Numbered from the stretch's first letter, positions 25,519 to 37,051 are shown. The stretch is DNA of 64,000 nt from Enhydrobacter sp. (GCA_025808875.1 CP075528.1:5129851-5193850); one strand, 5' to 3'. Notes: generated by a model not told the origin, from the letters alone. Program-made: numbers and translations.

Positions 25519-26377
25519 ACGCGGCATCCTCGCGATGTCCGCGGCTGTCTTCGTCTTCATCGTCAACGACGCGCTGGTCAAGCTCGCGACCGAGACCATG
25601 CCGACCCTGCAGGCGATCGGCTTGCGCGGGCTGTTCGCCACCTTGTGGTGCGCGCTGGCGGTGGTGGCGAGCGGCGACTGGCGCCGCCTCGGCGGGCTTC
25701 GCCATCCGGCAGTGGCGACGCGCGGCCTGCTCGAGGCCGCCGCGGCGATCCTCTATCTCATCGCGCTCGCCCACATCCCGTTCGCCGTGGCCAGCGCGAT
25801 CAACCTCTCGACGCCGCTCTTCCTCACCCTGCTCGCCGTGATCTTTCTCAAGGAGGACGTGCGCTGGCGGCGCTGGACCGCGATCGCGGTCGGCTTCGCG
25901 GGCGTGCTGATGGTGATCCAGCCGCGCCCGCAGGACGTCAACGCCTGGACCTGGCTGGTGCTGGCCGCTTCGTTCGCCGGGGCGGCGCGCGACGTGTTGG
26001 GTCGCTACGTGCCGGCCGACGTGCCGGCGCTGGTCGTGTCGCTGAGCTCGGCGGTCACCGTCGCGGTCGTCGGCTGCGCCTGGGCGCTGGTCGAGGAATG
26101 GCAGCCGATGAGCGCCTACGGCGTCCACCTGCTGCTCGGCTCCTCGCTGCTGCTCGCGGCGGGCTACCAGTTCCTGATGCTGGCCGTGCGCTCCGGCGCG
26201 GAGTTCTCGGTCATCGGTTCGTTCCGCTATGCCTCGGTCCTGTGGGCGCTCGCCATCGGCTATGTCGTATGGGGCGACGTGCCCAATGAGCTGGCGCTCG
26301 CCGGCATCGTCGTCATCATCGCTTCGGGCCTCTATATCCTGCGGCGGCAGCGGGTGCGGGCGGCGGACAAGAGATAG
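25505..26377 (+). CDS. DMT superfamily (EamA-type) transporter
   Basis: A 290-residue inner-membrane protein with about ten hydrophobic helices arranged as two EamA repeats. Typical segments are GILAMSAAVFVFIVNDALVK at the N-terminus, SAINLSTPLFLTLLAVIFLK ending repeat one, and EFSVIGSFRYASVLWALAIG in repeat two. It probably exports a small metabolite; substrate unknown. The start is the GTG in the last unit of the upstream 14-bp repeat array. It converges on the creatininase-like gene with six bases between the stops. Confidence 0.9.
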   Translation: MSANTRGILAMSAAVFVFIVNDALVKLATETMPTLQAIGLRGLFATLWCALAVVASGDWRRLGGLRHPAVATRGLLEAAAAILYLIALAHIPFAVASAINLSTPLFLTLLAVIFLKEDVRWRRWTAIAVGFAGVLMVIQPRPQDVNAWTWLVLAASFAGAARDVLGRYVPADVPALVVSLSSAVTVAVVGCAWALVEEWQPMSAYGVHLLLGSSLLLAAGYQFLMLAVRSGAEFSVIGSFRYASVLWALAIGYVVWGDVPNELALAGIVVIIASGLYILRRQRVRAADKR

Positions 26378-26383
26378 CGCCTC

Positions 26384-27127
26384 CTACCGCGCCACCCAGG
26401 CCTCGTAGTCCCTGGCGACGTCGGCGACCGCCGTCTCGTAGATGCGCTTGCCGTGCTCGGGTGTGGCGAGGTTGGGATCGGAGCCGATGCGGCCGTCGGG
26501 GAAGTTGCGGCGATAATCCTCGGCGTCGGCGAACGAGCCGTTGGGCGCGATCCGCGGCTCCATCGGCTTCTGCTGCATGGTCTCGGGGAACCGGTACCAG
26601 GTCAGCGCCACTTCCGACGGCGTGGCGTGGCTGCCCTCGGCGTTGCCGTAGAGCTCCTTGCTCAGCGCCCTGATGCCGTTGCTCTCCCACCAGTTGCGCA
26701 GCACGCACTTGATCGGCGGCTGGTTGGAGAGCCGCTCCAGCGACCTCTCGGCATAGATCTCGGAGAACGCCGCCGTCACGGTGGCGACGTTCCCGCCATG
26801 GCCGTTGATGAAGTAGAAGCGCGTGAAGCCGTGGCGGGCGAGCGACATCACCTGGTCGCGGATGAGCGCGATCAGGGTCGAGGGCCGCACCGTCATCGAG
26901 CCGGGGAAGGCGAGATGGTGCTGCGCCATGCCGACCGAGATGGTCGGCGCCACCAGCGCGCCGACCTTGTCGCCGACGCCGCGGCCGATCATCTCCGCCG
27001 TCAGCGCATCGGTGCCGATCAGGCCGGTCGGCCCATGCTGCTCGGTCGAACCGATGGGAATGATGATGCCGGTCTTGCTCTTGAGGTAGTCCTCGACGAA
27101 CTGCCAAGTCTTGAGTTGAAGCTGCAC
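26384..27127 (-). CDS. Creatininase family amidohydrolase
   Basis: A 247-residue protein of the creatininase fold. Metal-site motifs are IPIGSTEQHGPTGLIGTDAL (about 24-43) with Glu, His and Asp ligands, and FINGHGGNVATV near residue 107. SHATPSEVALTWYR follows. Members hydrolyse cyclic amides or formamides such as creatinine or FAPy; the substrate here is unknown. It lies 13 bases downstream of the YyaL-like gene on the same strand. Confidence 0.88.
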   Translation of the reverse strand: MQLQLKTWQFVEDYLKSKTGIIIPIGSTEQHGPTGLIGTDALTAEMIGRGVGDKVGALVAPTISVGMAQHHLAFPGSMTVRPSTLIALIRDQVMSLARHGFTRFYFINGHGGNVATVTAAFSEIYAERSLERLSNQPPIKCVLRNWWESNGIRALSKELYGNAEGSHATPSEVALTWYRFPETMQQKPMEPRIAPNGSFADAEDYRRNFPDGRIGSDPNLATPEHGKRIYETAVADVARDYEAWVAR

Positions 27128-27140
27128 GAAACGAAACTCC

Positions 27141-29173
<2,033 letters not shown>

Positions 29174-29177
<4 letters not shown>

Positions 29178-30271
29178 GCCGGGCGTTCTCCCAGGTTTCC
29201 TTCGCTGTTGATCAGCAGCACGCGCGCACCCTTGTCGAGGCCGAGCGTCCTGCGGGCGGTCTCGTCGGCGCAGGCGCGCATCAGGCCGGCGAGTCCGGCG
29301 CAGCCCGACGGACCCGACGCGAGCGCCGGATCGCCGCCCGGCGGATGGGCGAACAGCTTGCGCGCCGGCGTCACTTCGTCCTCCTCGATGGTCATGAACC
29401 AGTCGGCGCCGAGGCCGATCACCGGCCAGGTCACCGGCGAGATCTCCCGGCAGGCGAGCCCGCCCATCGCCGTGCCGGCGTCGCCGCTGGCGAGCGCGGG
29501 CTTGCCGGCGAGGTTGCTCTGGAACCAGCAATCCGCGCTCGCGGGTTCAACGACGACGGAGACGGGATGTTGCACCATCCTCGCCCACAAATATCCGATC
29601 ACCGCCGCGGCGAGGCCGCCCACGCCGGCCTGCACGAAGAGGTGCGTCGGCCCGTCCGGCCATTGCCGCAGAATCTCGTCCGCCAGCACCATGTAGCCGC
29701 GCATCACGTCGCGCGGCGTCTTCTCGTAGCCGCTCCACGACGTGTCCGAGATCAGCGTCCAGCCGTTGCCTTCGGCCTGGCGGCGGCACTCGGCGACGGC
29801 GGTATCGTAGTCGCCGTCGATGCGGATCACCTCGGCGCCGCGGGCGCGGATCGCCGCTTCCTTCTCGGCCGACGTGAACCTGGGCAGAAAGATCACGCAG
29901 CGCGCACCGGCCAGCTGCGCGCCCCAGGCGACCGAGCGGCCGTGATTGCCCGAGCTCGCCGTGGTGAAGGTGACGTCGGCCGGCGGGCGCTCCTCGTGCG
30001 TGCGCAGGAACTCGTGAACCGCGAACACCCCGCCCAGCGCCTTGAAGGCGCCGAAACCCCAGCGCTGGCTCTCGTCCTTCACCCGAAGCTCGGCCACGCC
30101 GAACCGTTCGGCCAGGGCGGGCAGGGAATGGAGCGGAGTCGGCGCATGCGGCACACCCTTCAGCGCGCTCATGTCGGGCAGGGCGGCGGGATCGACGACA
30201 TTGCGCTGTGCGTCGGCGAAGGCTTGTCCCCGCCGGCAGCGGGGATTCGGAGCGAGCCAGGGAAGAACCAT
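29174..30271 (-). CDS. dpaL: Diaminopropionate ammonia-lyase
   Basis: A 365-residue fold-type II PLP enzyme. The PLP lysine is Lys77 in QRWGFGAFKALGG, the characteristic diaminopropionate ammonia-lyase signature, preceded by ELRVKDES. SSGNHGRSVAWGAQLAG and VQAGVGGLAAAVIGYLWAR form the substrate and phosphate loops. It should convert 2,3-diaminopropionate to pyruvate and ammonia. It is upstream of, and overlaps by four bases, the YyaL-like gene. Confidence 0.9.
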
Positions 30272-30335
30272 GCGGCCTCATAGCATGGTCCGACGCCGCG
30301 ATATCCCCTAAGGTGCCGGCGATGGAGAACAGCGC

Positions 30336-30599
30336 ATGAAAGTGAATGTCGAAGTGACCTGCACACCCGAAGAGGCACGCGCCTTCTTCGGCCTGCCCGA
30401 CCTCAAGCCGATGCAGGAGCGCGTGCTGGCGCAGATCGAGGAGCGCATGAAGTCCGGGCTCGATGCGATGAGCCCCGAGGCCGTGTTCAAGACCTGGATT
30501 CCCGCCTCCATGCAGGGCGTCGAGCAGATGAACCAGCTGCAGCAGGCGTTCTGGTCGCAGCTCGCCACCATCGCCGCCGGCGGCGGCAAGAAGGAGTAG
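30336..30599 (+). CDS. DUF6489-like small conserved protein
   Basis: An 87-residue soluble protein beginning MKVNVEVTCTPEEARAFFGL, with PDLKPMQERVLAQIEERM and MNQLQQAFWSQLA further on. I recognise it as the small alphaproteobacterial family often annotated DUF6489. Its function is unknown; the amphipathic middle and the AFWSQL segment are reminiscent of phasin-like proteins. It is separated by three bases from the downstream [2Fe-2S] gene. Confidence 0.75.
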   Translation: MKVNVEVTCTPEEARAFFGLPDLKPMQERVLAQIEERMKSGLDAMSPEAVFKTWIPASMQGVEQMNQLQQAFWSQLATIAAGGGKKE

Positions 30600-30602
30600 G
30601 AG

Positions 30603-30977
30603 ATGAGCGACCGCAAGAGGCCGGACGACCCGGGCTCCTACTACGAGGCGCACGTCTTCTGCTGCACCAACCGGCGTGCAGCAGGCCATCCGCGCAGCTC
30701 CTGCGCCGACAAGGGCAGCGAGGCACTGCGTGACCACATGAAGGACCGCGCCAAGGCGTTGGGCTTGAAGAACGTGCGCATCAACGCCTCGGGCTGCCTC
30801 GATCGCTGCGAGCTCGGACCGACCGTGGTGATCTATCCCGAGGGCATCTGGTACTCGTGCCCGACCCGGGAGGACATCGACGAGGTGCTCGAGAAGCACC
30901 TGATGAGGGGCGAGCGCGTCGAGCGCCTGATGCTGCGGCCGACCGACAGGCTGCCCAAGGACCGCGTGAAGAGCTGA
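30603..30977 (+). CDS. (2Fe-2S) ferredoxin-domain protein
   Basis: A 124-residue thioredoxin-like [2Fe-2S] protein. Cysteines are placed as in this fold: Cys20/Cys21 (VFCCTNRR), Cys34 (SSCADKG), Cys65 and Cys69 (SGCLDRCELGPTVVIYPEG). The family resembles the NuoE-like ferredoxins found stand-alone in many proteobacteria. Redox partner unknown. It is likely co-transcribed with the DUF6489-like gene. Confidence 0.9.
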   Translation: MSDRKRPDDPGSYYEAHVFCCTNRRAAGHPRSSCADKGSEALRDHMKDRAKALGLKNVRINASGCLDRCELGPTVVIYPEGIWYSCPTREDIDEVLEKHLMRGERVERLMLRPTDRLPKDRVKS

Positions 30978-31008
30978 TCGCCTTGGCGTCGAGCGCCGAT
31001 GGAGCGGC

Positions 31009-31728
31009 CTACTCCATCAGCTCCGCCAGCCGCCTGATGATGCGCGTGGGGCGCGTGTCGTGCGGCGGCGGATCGACCTCGAAGGGGTTGTACCAGATGC
31101 CGCACATGCCGAGCGCCTGCGGTGCGACCACTTCCCATTCGTAGTTGTCGCCCACCATCCAGGCGTCGCAGGCCGCGCAGCCCAGCCGCTCCAGGGCGTG
31201 ACGATAGACCGCGAGCTCAGGCTTGCCCTGGCCGAACTCGCCCTCGATCTGGATGTGATCGAAGCGATGGGCGAGATCGAAGCGCGCGATCTTGGGACGC
31301 TGCATCTCGCTCGCGCCATTGGTCACCAGCGCGAGCCTGACGCCGGCCCGGCGCAACGCGTCGACCGTCGCCAGCGCGTCGGGGTAGAGCCTGTATTCGC
31401 TGCGCCTGAGTTCGGTGAAGGCGTCGGCGATGCGGTCGGCGAGATCGTCGTCGGCGCGGCCGAGACGCGCCAACCCGCGCCGCACCGAGAGCCGTCGCGC
31501 GCCGGGAATGTCGAGCCGCCACCTGGCGGCGGCGGCCTGGTCGCTCCAGAACGCGCGCGCCTCCTCCATCACCGCGGCGCGAATGCGCTCGACCGCGACG
31601 GGATTGTGCGCGTCGAGTTCAAAGGCGAAGACGTTGAGCAGGCGCGTCCATGCCTCCTCGGGCTGGGCGTAGGCGCGGATCAGGGTGTCGTCGAGATCGA
31701 ACAGGACGGCGCGCGGCAGGTGGGGCAT
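31009..31728 (-). CDS. HAD family hydrolase
   Basis: A 239-residue phosphatase-like protein starting at ATG 31726-31728 (MPHLPRAVLFDLDDTL). Motif I is FDLDDTL with Asp11 and Asp13, motif II is LALVTNGASEMQ, motif III contains GQGKPELAVY and motif IV is WMVGDNYEWEV. An alpha-helical cap sits between motifs I and II. The substrate is unknown. It follows the LpoA-like gene by five bases and probably shares its transcript. Confidence 0.92.
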   Translation of the reverse strand: MPHLPRAVLFDLDDTLIRAYAQPEEAWTRLLNVFAFELDAHNPVAVERIRAAVMEEARAFWSDQAAAARWRLDIPGARRLSVRRGLARLGRADDDLADRIADAFTELRRSEYRLYPDALATVDALRRAGVRLALVTNGASEMQRPKIARFDLAHRFDHIQIEGEFGQGKPELAVYRHALERLGCAACDAWMVGDNYEWEVVAPQALGMCGIWYNPFEVDPPPHDTRPTRIIRRLAELME

Positions 31729-31733
31729 GGCGC

Positions 31734-32897
31734 TCAGTTCGACGGCGACACGAAGCTGCGCGGCGCCGGGCCGATCACCGTCGAGCGGTCGCCCTGGATC
31801 TCGATCACCGCCAGCGCGCGCTCGGAGCGGCCGTCGGGCAGGAAGCGAAAAACGCCGTCGGCTCCCGACCAGCCGTTGGGATCGGCGATCGCCAGGGCGG
31901 AGAAGTCGCCGCCCGGCTTCTGGCGGGCGAGTTGCCCGGCCAACGCCACGGCGTCGTAGGCGAGCGTGGCCAGCCGATGCGGCGGCCGGCCGTAGGTCGA
32001 CACGAAGCGGCGCTCGAAATCGGCGCGCCGCGCCGGATCGGGCGCGGCATACCACGCGCCGCGCAGCATCGTCTCCGCGCCGATGCCCTGGACGTCCCAC
32101 ACGCCGGTCCCGATCAGCTGCACGTCGGCGCCTTCGAGCCCGGCCGCCGTCAGCGCCGCCAGCACCGTCGTGATGCGCGGCGGCGCCACCGGAACGAGCA
32201 GCGCGAGCTTGCCGTCGCCCTGGACGGCCGTCGCGAGGCGCCGCGCCGGCCCGCCGAGATCGGCGCCGTCGTCGTAGAGCTCGACCGCGGCAACGGTGCC
32301 GCCGCGCGCCGCGGCATGGCTCTCGAGCGTGCGGATCATCTGCTCGCCGTAGGCGGTGCGCGGCGCGAAGGCGGCGAAGCGCTTGATGCCGGCCTGCACT
32401 GCGTGATCGACGACGCGGCGCACCTGCGGCGGCGCGGCGATGCCCATGATGAAGACGCCGGGCTGGGCGGCCTGCTCGTCGTTCGAGAAGGAAATGACGT
32501 TGGCGCCGCCCTGCCGCACCAGCGGTCTGAGCGCGGTGGCCGAAGTGCCGAACAGCGGGCCGAGCACGAGGGCGACGCCGTCGATGCGGGCCTTGCGATA
32601 GGCCTGGACGGCCTGGTCGGCCGAATCGCCGCTGTCGTAGGCCGCCAGCGCCAGTTCGCGGGCGCCGGCGTCGAACAGCGCCAGCTCGGCGGCCTGCTGC
32701 ATGGACCGGCCGATCGGCGCGGCGCGGCCGCTCAGCGGCAGCAGCAGCGCGATCCGGGTCTTGCCCGAGGCGGTGATCGGCGAACCGGCCGGCGGCGCAG
32801 TCGTGGCGGGCGGCGGAGCCGTGCTAGTCTTGGGAGAGTCGGAGCAGGCGCCCAACAGGAAGGCGAGAGTGGCGAGCGCGAGAAAGGCTGGACGCAT
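31734..32897 (-). CDS. LpoA-like penicillin-binding protein activator lipoprotein
   Basis: About 387 residues from the ATG 32895-32897 (MRPAFLALATLAFLLGACSD). A lipobox LLGAC predicts an outer-membrane lipoprotein. After a Pro/Thr-rich linker the protein has a periplasmic binding fold: RIALLLPLSGRAAPIGRSMQ, LGPLFGTSATALRPLV and IGTGVWDVQGIG. This matches the LpoA/YraM family, and the divergent rsmI-yraN neighbourhood is the classical context for yraM. Activation of a penicillin-binding protein is inferred from the family. Confidence 0.87.
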   Translation of the reverse strand: MRPAFLALATLAFLLGACSDSPKTSTAPPPATTAPPAGSPITASGKTRIALLLPLSGRAAPIGRSMQQAAELALFDAGARELALAAYDSGDSADQAVQAYRKARIDGVALVLGPLFGTSATALRPLVRQGGANVISFSNDEQAAQPGVFIMGIAAPPQVRRVVDHAVQAGIKRFAAFAPRTAYGEQMIRTLESHAAARGGTVAAVELYDDGADLGGPARRLATAVQGDGKLALLVPVAPPRITTVLAALTAAGLEGADVQLIGTGVWDVQGIGAETMLRGAWYAAPDPARRADFERRFVSTYGRPPHRLATLAYDAVALAGQLARQKPGGDFSALAIADPNGWSGADGVFRFLPDGRSERALAVIEIQGDRSTVIGPAPRSFVSPSN

Positions 32898-32927
32898 CGG
32901 CGCGTGTCTCCGGCGGACGGAACGCAT

Positions 32928-33824
32928 ATGGACGTGGACGAACGGTCACAAGCTACCGACGGGCAGGCGCCGCGTAAACCATCGCTGGCGCCGGGCCTGC
33001 ATATTGTCGCCACACCGATCGGCAATATGCGCGACATCACGCTGCGTGCGCTCGACGTCCTGCGCGGCGCGGATCTGATCGCCTGCGAGGACACCCGCGT
33101 GTTCGCCAAGCTCGCCAGCACCTACGGCATCGGCGTGCCCACTATCGCCTACAGCGACGCCACCCGGGACGCCGCCGAGCCGCGCATCCTCGCCGCCCTG
33201 GCCGGAGGCCGGCGCGTCGCCCTCGTGTCCGATGCCGGCACGCCCCTGGTGTCCGATCCCGGATACCGCCTGGTGCGCGCCGCGCTGGCCGGTGGCCATG
33301 CCGTGACCGCCGCGCCCGGCCCCTCGGCGGTGCCGATGGCGCTTGGCCTGTCGGGCCTGCCGACCGAACGCTTCTTCTTCGGCGGCTTCCTGCCCGCGCG
33401 CGCCGTCGAGCGGCGCCGCGCCATCGCCGAGGCCGCCGCCGTGCCGGCGACCCTGGTCTTCTTCGAGGCCCCGCACCGGCTGGCGCCGTCGCTCGCCGAC
33501 CTGGCCGAGTTGCTCGGCGCGCGTCCCGCCGCTGTGGCGCGCGAGCTGACCAAGCTCTTCGAGGAGGTGCGCCGCGCCCCGCTCGATGCGCTGGCGCGCC
33601 ACTATGCGAAGAGTCCGGACGTGAAGGGCGAGATCGCCATCGTGATCGGCCCGCCCGAAGCGACGGCGGCACCCGCAGCCGAGGTGCTGGACGACGCGCT
33701 GCGCGCCGCCCTGGGTGGCGCCTCGGTCAAGGACGCGGCCGCCGAGGTGGCCGCGCGCTACGGTCTCAGGCGACGCGACGTCTATGCCCGCGCGCTCGCG
33801 CTCAAGCGGGAGCTCGCGGCATGA
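32928..33824 (+). CDS. rsmI: 16S rRNA (cytidine(1402)-2'-O)-methyltransferase
   Basis: About 298 residues from ATG 32928 (MDVDERSQATDGQAP). Tetrapyrrole-methylase-fold motifs are LHIVATPIGNMRDITLRAL, LIACEDTRVF, VALVSDAGTPLVSDPGY and ERFFFGGFLPA. It methylates C1402 in the decoding centre. It is divergent from the LpoA-like gene with about 30 bases between the start codons, and its stop overlaps the yraN ATG. Confidence 0.96.
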   Translation: MDVDERSQATDGQAPRKPSLAPGLHIVATPIGNMRDITLRALDVLRGADLIACEDTRVFAKLASTYGIGVPTIAYSDATRDAAEPRILAALAGGRRVALVSDAGTPLVSDPGYRLVRAALAGGHAVTAAPGPSAVPMALGLSGLPTERFFFGGFLPARAVERRRAIAEAAAVPATLVFFEAPHRLAPSLADLAELLGARPAAVARELTKLFEEVRRAPLDALARHYAKSPDVKGEIAIVIGPPEATAAPAAEVLDDALRAALGGASVKDAAAEVAARYGLRRRDVYARALALKRELAA

Positions 33825-34186
33825 CCACCGCGGCTCGCCAGAAGGCCGAGCGCCTCGGTCATGTCGCCGAGTGGCGCGCCGTGTGGCGGCTGCGCCTCGC
33901 CGGCTACACCATCCTCGCGCGGCGCTACAAGACGCGGCTTGGCGAGATCGACATCGTGGCGCGCCGCGGCGCCGTGCTGGCCTTCGTCGAGGTCAAGGCG
34001 CGGCGCGACGCGCTGGTCGCGATCGAGGCGCTGGGCGGGCGCCAGTTCGGCCGGGTGGCGCGCGCGGCGAGCCTGTTCATCGCCCGCCATCCCGGCCATG
34101 CCGTGTGCTCGGTGCGCTTCGACGCGGTGCTGGTGAGCGGTCTGTGGCCGCGCCATCTGCCCGACGTCTGGCGGGCGCCAGAGTGA
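33821..34186 (+). CDS. yraN: YraN/UPF0102 family protein
   Basis: A 121-residue protein with an endonuclease-like core: YKTRLGEIDIVARRG, then LAFVEVKARRD, supplying the E...D...ExK pattern of restriction-like nucleases. The family is widely conserved beside rsmI, and some homologues have been linked to Holliday junction processing, but no role is established. The ATG overlaps the rsmI stop (ATGA) and its TGA overlaps the GTG of the next gene. Confidence 0.92.
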   Translation: MTTAARQKAERLGHVAEWRAVWRLRLAGYTILARRYKTRLGEIDIVARRGAVLAFVEVKARRDALVAIEALGGRQFGRVARAASLFIARHPGHAVCSVRFDAVLVSGLWPRHLPDVWRAPE

Positions 34187-35046
34187 GCGCCGCAGTGAAT
34201 ACCGTGTCGATCCCCCCCAACGACCCCCGCCTGCTGGCGAGGCTGCGCGATCTGTGCGCGGGCGACGGCGTGCGACTCGACCTGCTCGAGGCCGCCTTCG
34301 TGCTGAGCTTGATGTACAGCGCGAAGACGTTCGACCTCGGGCCGTTCCGACAGCACGTCGCGGTGCTGGCGGAGGACGTGGCCAACCTGGTGCACCGCCG
34401 CGGCGCGGTGCCGGAGGCGCTGGCCGGAGTCATCGCCCGTGCCTACGGCTATCGCGGCGACAGCGAGACCTACGACGACCTGCAGAACGCCGATCTCGCC
34501 CGCGTGATCGAGCGGCGCAAGGGTCTGCCGGTGGCGCTGTCGGTGATCTATCTGCACGTCGCGCGGCGCCAGGGCTGGCACGCCGAGGGCCTCGCCTTTC
34601 CCGGTCACTTCCTGATCCGCGTCGCCATCGACGGTGCGCGGCACGTCATCGATCCGTTCCACGACGGCGCCGTGCGCGATGCCGCCGACCTGCGCGGGCT
34701 GGTGCGCAAGGTGCTGGGCGACGACGCCGAGCTCAGCCCGGCGCATTTCGACGCCGTGCCGGATCGCGACGTGATCCTGCGGCTGGAGAACAACGTGCGG
34801 CTGCGCCTGGTGCAACGCGAGGATTGGCTCGGCGCGACGCATTCGCTCGATCGCATGCTGGCGATCGCGCCGGACCGGCCGGAGCTGCTGTTCGAGGCCG
34901 GCCAGCTCAACGCCCGGCTCGACAAGCGCCGCGCCGCGATCGCCGCCTTCGAGCGGTTCCTGCATGTCGGCTCGGACGGCGCCGATCCCGCCCTGCGCCG
35001 GCGCGCCTCGGCCCTGTTGCAGGAACTGCGCCGTGGGCTTAACTGA
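34183..35046 (+). CDS. SirB1 family protein (transglutaminase-like and TPR)
   Basis: About 287 residues starting at the GTG overlapping the yraN stop. The transglutaminase-like domain spans roughly 60-180 with DLARVIERRKGLPVALSVIY, EGLAFPGHFLIRV and VIDPFHDG. The C-terminal third, with EDWLGATHSLDRMLAIAPDR and a following helix pair, has TPR character. The family is common in proteobacteria and its biochemical function is not known. Confidence 0.88.
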   Translation: MSAAVNTVSIPPNDPRLLARLRDLCAGDGVRLDLLEAAFVLSLMYSAKTFDLGPFRQHVAVLAEDVANLVHRRGAVPEALAGVIARAYGYRGDSETYDDLQNADLARVIERRKGLPVALSVIYLHVARRQGWHAEGLAFPGHFLIRVAIDGARHVIDPFHDGAVRDAADLRGLVRKVLGDDAELSPAHFDAVPDRDVILRLENNVRLRLVQREDWLGATHSLDRMLAIAPDRPELLFEAGQLNARLDKRRAAIAAFERFLHVGSDGADPALRRRASALLQELRRGLN

Positions 35047-35082
35047 CGGCAGCCGGCCCGCAAGCACAACGGAAAGCCCTCC

Positions 35083-36042
35083 ATGAAGCTCACTGTCGCC
35101 ATCCAGATGGACCATGTCTCGACCATCGACATCGACGGCGATTCGACCTTCGTGCTCGGGCTCGAGGCCGAGCGGCGGGGCCATTCGGTCTGGCACTACA
35201 CGCCCAGGGACCTCGTGTTCCGCGACCGCAAGGTGATGGCGCGCGCCCAGCCGATGAAGCTCCGGCGCGAGAAGGGCAACCATTTCACCCTCGGCGCCGC
35301 CGAGATGCTCGACTTGGCGAAGACGGACGTGGTGCTGCTGCGGCAGGACCCGCCCTTCGACATGTCCTACATCACGACGACGCACCTGCTCGAGCACGTC
35401 CATCCCCGGACCTTCGTGGTCAACGACCCGGCGAGCGTGCGCAACGCGCCGGAGAAGCTCTTCGTCACCCATTTCGACAACGTGATGCCGCCGACGCTCA
35501 TCACCTCCGACCCGCTCGCGCTGCGCGAGTTCTGGAAGGAGCACGGCGACGTCATCCTGAAGCCGCTGTTCGGCAACGGCGGCGCCGGCGTGTTCCGCGT
35601 GCGGCCCGACGACGAGAACTTCGCCTCGCTGCTCGAGATGTTCGCGCAGCGCAGCCGCGAGCCGGTGATCGCCCAGCGCTACCTGCCCGAGGTGCGCCAG
35701 GGCGACAAGCGCATCATCCTGATCGACGGCAGGGCGGCGGGCGTGATCAACCGCGTGCCGGCGGCGGGCGAGGCGCGCTCCAACATGCATGTCGGCGGCA
35801 AGGCGGTGAAGGCCGAGCTCAGCCGGCGCGACCGCGAGATCTGCGAGATCATCGGGCCGGAGCTGGCGCGGCGCGGCCTGCTGTTCGTCGGCATCGACGT
35901 GATCGGCGACTTCCTCACCGAGATCAACGTCACGTCGCCGACCGGCCTGCAGCAGATCGACCGCTTCGACGGCGTCTCGCTCGAGGCGCAGATCTGGGAT
36001 CGCATCGAGGTGCGCTACCAGGAAACGCGGGGCAAGGGATGA
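35083..36042 (+). CDS. gshB: Glutathione synthetase
   Basis: The 319-residue ATP-grasp enzyme joins gamma-glutamylcysteine and glycine. Motifs include VAIQMDHVSTIDIDGDSTF at the N-terminus, RQDPPFDMSYITTTHLLE, VILKPLFGNGGAGVFRV and EINVTSPTGLQQI. Length is normal. A GGAAAG sits 9 bases before the ATG 35083. Its TGA overlaps the start of the ankyrin gene. Confidence 0.97.
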   Translation: MKLTVAIQMDHVSTIDIDGDSTFVLGLEAERRGHSVWHYTPRDLVFRDRKVMARAQPMKLRREKGNHFTLGAAEMLDLAKTDVVLLRQDPPFDMSYITTTHLLEHVHPRTFVVNDPASVRNAPEKLFVTHFDNVMPPTLITSDPLALREFWKEHGDVILKPLFGNGGAGVFRVRPDDENFASLLEMFAQRSREPVIAQRYLPEVRQGDKRIILIDGRAAGVINRVPAAGEARSNMHVGGKAVKAELSRRDREICEIIGPELARRGLLFVGIDVIGDFLTEINVTSPTGLQQIDRFDGVSLEAQIWDRIEVRYQETRGKG

Positions 36043-36608
36043 TCCGCCGCGCCTTCCTCGCTCCCGCCCTGCTGGCTGTCGCGTCGGTCGTGCCGATGGC
36101 CCCGGCGCTGGCGCAGCTCGATCTGCTGACGCTCAAGCCGATCGTGCGCGCGGTGCGCGAAGGCGACGAGGAGAAGGTGCGCCAGTTCCTGCTCCGGGGC
36201 GAGAACTCCAACCAGGTCGACACGACGGGCCAGCCGCTGCTGATGGTGGCGACGCTCCACGGCCATCTCGGCGTCGTCGAAACGCTCCTCAAATCGGGCG
36301 CCGTGGTCGACGCGCTCGACCGCGAGGGCTACACCTCGTTGATCCGCGCCGCCGAGAAGGGCGATGCCGACATCGCCGACCTCCTGCTGAAGCGCAACGC
36401 CCGGCCCGGCGCGCAGACCCGCCAGGGCGTGACGGCGCTGATGGTGGCGGCCCGCCTCGGCCATGCCGAGATCGTGCGTCTGCTGCTCGAGAAGAAGGCC
36501 GATCCCAACGTGCCCGACTTCACCGGGCGCACCGCGCTCTCCTACGCGCGGCAGTCGGGCAGGACCAGCATCGAGGCCATGCTGCGGCGGGCGGGCGGGC
36601 GCGAGTGA
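36039..36608 (+). CDS. Secreted ankyrin-repeat protein
   Basis: A 189-residue protein with an N-terminal signal peptide (MIRRAFLAPALLAVASVVPM, predicted cleavage after ALA near residue 27). About four ankyrin repeats follow, with clear units such as GQPLLMVATLHGHLGVVETL, GYTSLIRAAEKGDADIADLL and GVTALMVAARLGHAEIVRLL. It is likely periplasmic and a protein-binding module. Coupled by ATGA to gshB and by overlap to arfB. Confidence 0.92.
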   Translation: MIRRAFLAPALLAVASVVPMAPALAQLDLLTLKPIVRAVREGDEEKVRQFLLRGENSNQVDTTGQPLLMVATLHGHLGVVETLLKSGAVVDALDREGYTSLIRAAEKGDADIADLLLKRNARPGAQTRQGVTALMVAARLGHAEIVRLLLEKKADPNVPDFTGRTALSYARQSGRTSIEAMLRRAGGRE

Positions 36609-37042
36609 GCCCGGCCGGCGCGCCGATCCGGGTGAGCGCGACTTTGTGGCTCGATCCGGCGGAGATCCGCGAGAGCTTCGTGCGCGCCTCGGGGCCCGGC
36701 GGCCAGCACGTCAACACCACCGCCACGGCCGTTCAGCTGCGCTTCGACCTGCGCGGCTCGCCGTCGCTGCCCGACGCGGTGAAGCGGCGGGCCGAGCGCC
36801 TGGCCGGCGCCCGCCTGACCCGCGACGGCGAACTGGTGATCGTGGCCCAGGGCGAGCGCAGCCAGAAGCGCAACCGCGAGGAGGCGCTGGCGCGCCTGCT
36901 GGCGCTACTGCGCGACGCCGCCCGTCCGCCGGTGCCGCGCAAGCCGACCCGCCCGACGCGGGCGAGCCGGCAGCGCCGGCTCGACGGCAAGAAGCGGCAC
37001 GGCGCGCTGAAGTCGCTGCGGCACAAGCGGCTCGACGACTGA
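36605..37042 (+). CDS. arfB: Alternative ribosome rescue peptidyl-tRNA hydrolase ArfB
   Basis: A 145-residue class I release-factor-like protein with the GGQ motif at residues 32-34 in ASGPGGQHVNTTATAVQ. The basic C-terminal tail (KKRHGALKSLRHKRL) is what ArfB inserts in the mRNA channel of stalled ribosomes. The start is the GTG 36605 overlapping the ankyrin gene stop. No stop-codon recognition domain is present, as expected. A tRNA-Arg gene follows after 23 bases. Confidence 0.95.
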   Translation: MSPAGAPIRVSATLWLDPAEIRESFVRASGPGGQHVNTTATAVQLRFDLRGSPSLPDAVKRRAERLAGARLTRDGELVIVAQGERSQKRNREEALARLLALLRDAARPPVPRKPTRPTRASRQRRLDGKKRHGALKSLRHKRLDD

Positions 37043-37051
37043 GATTCGTGC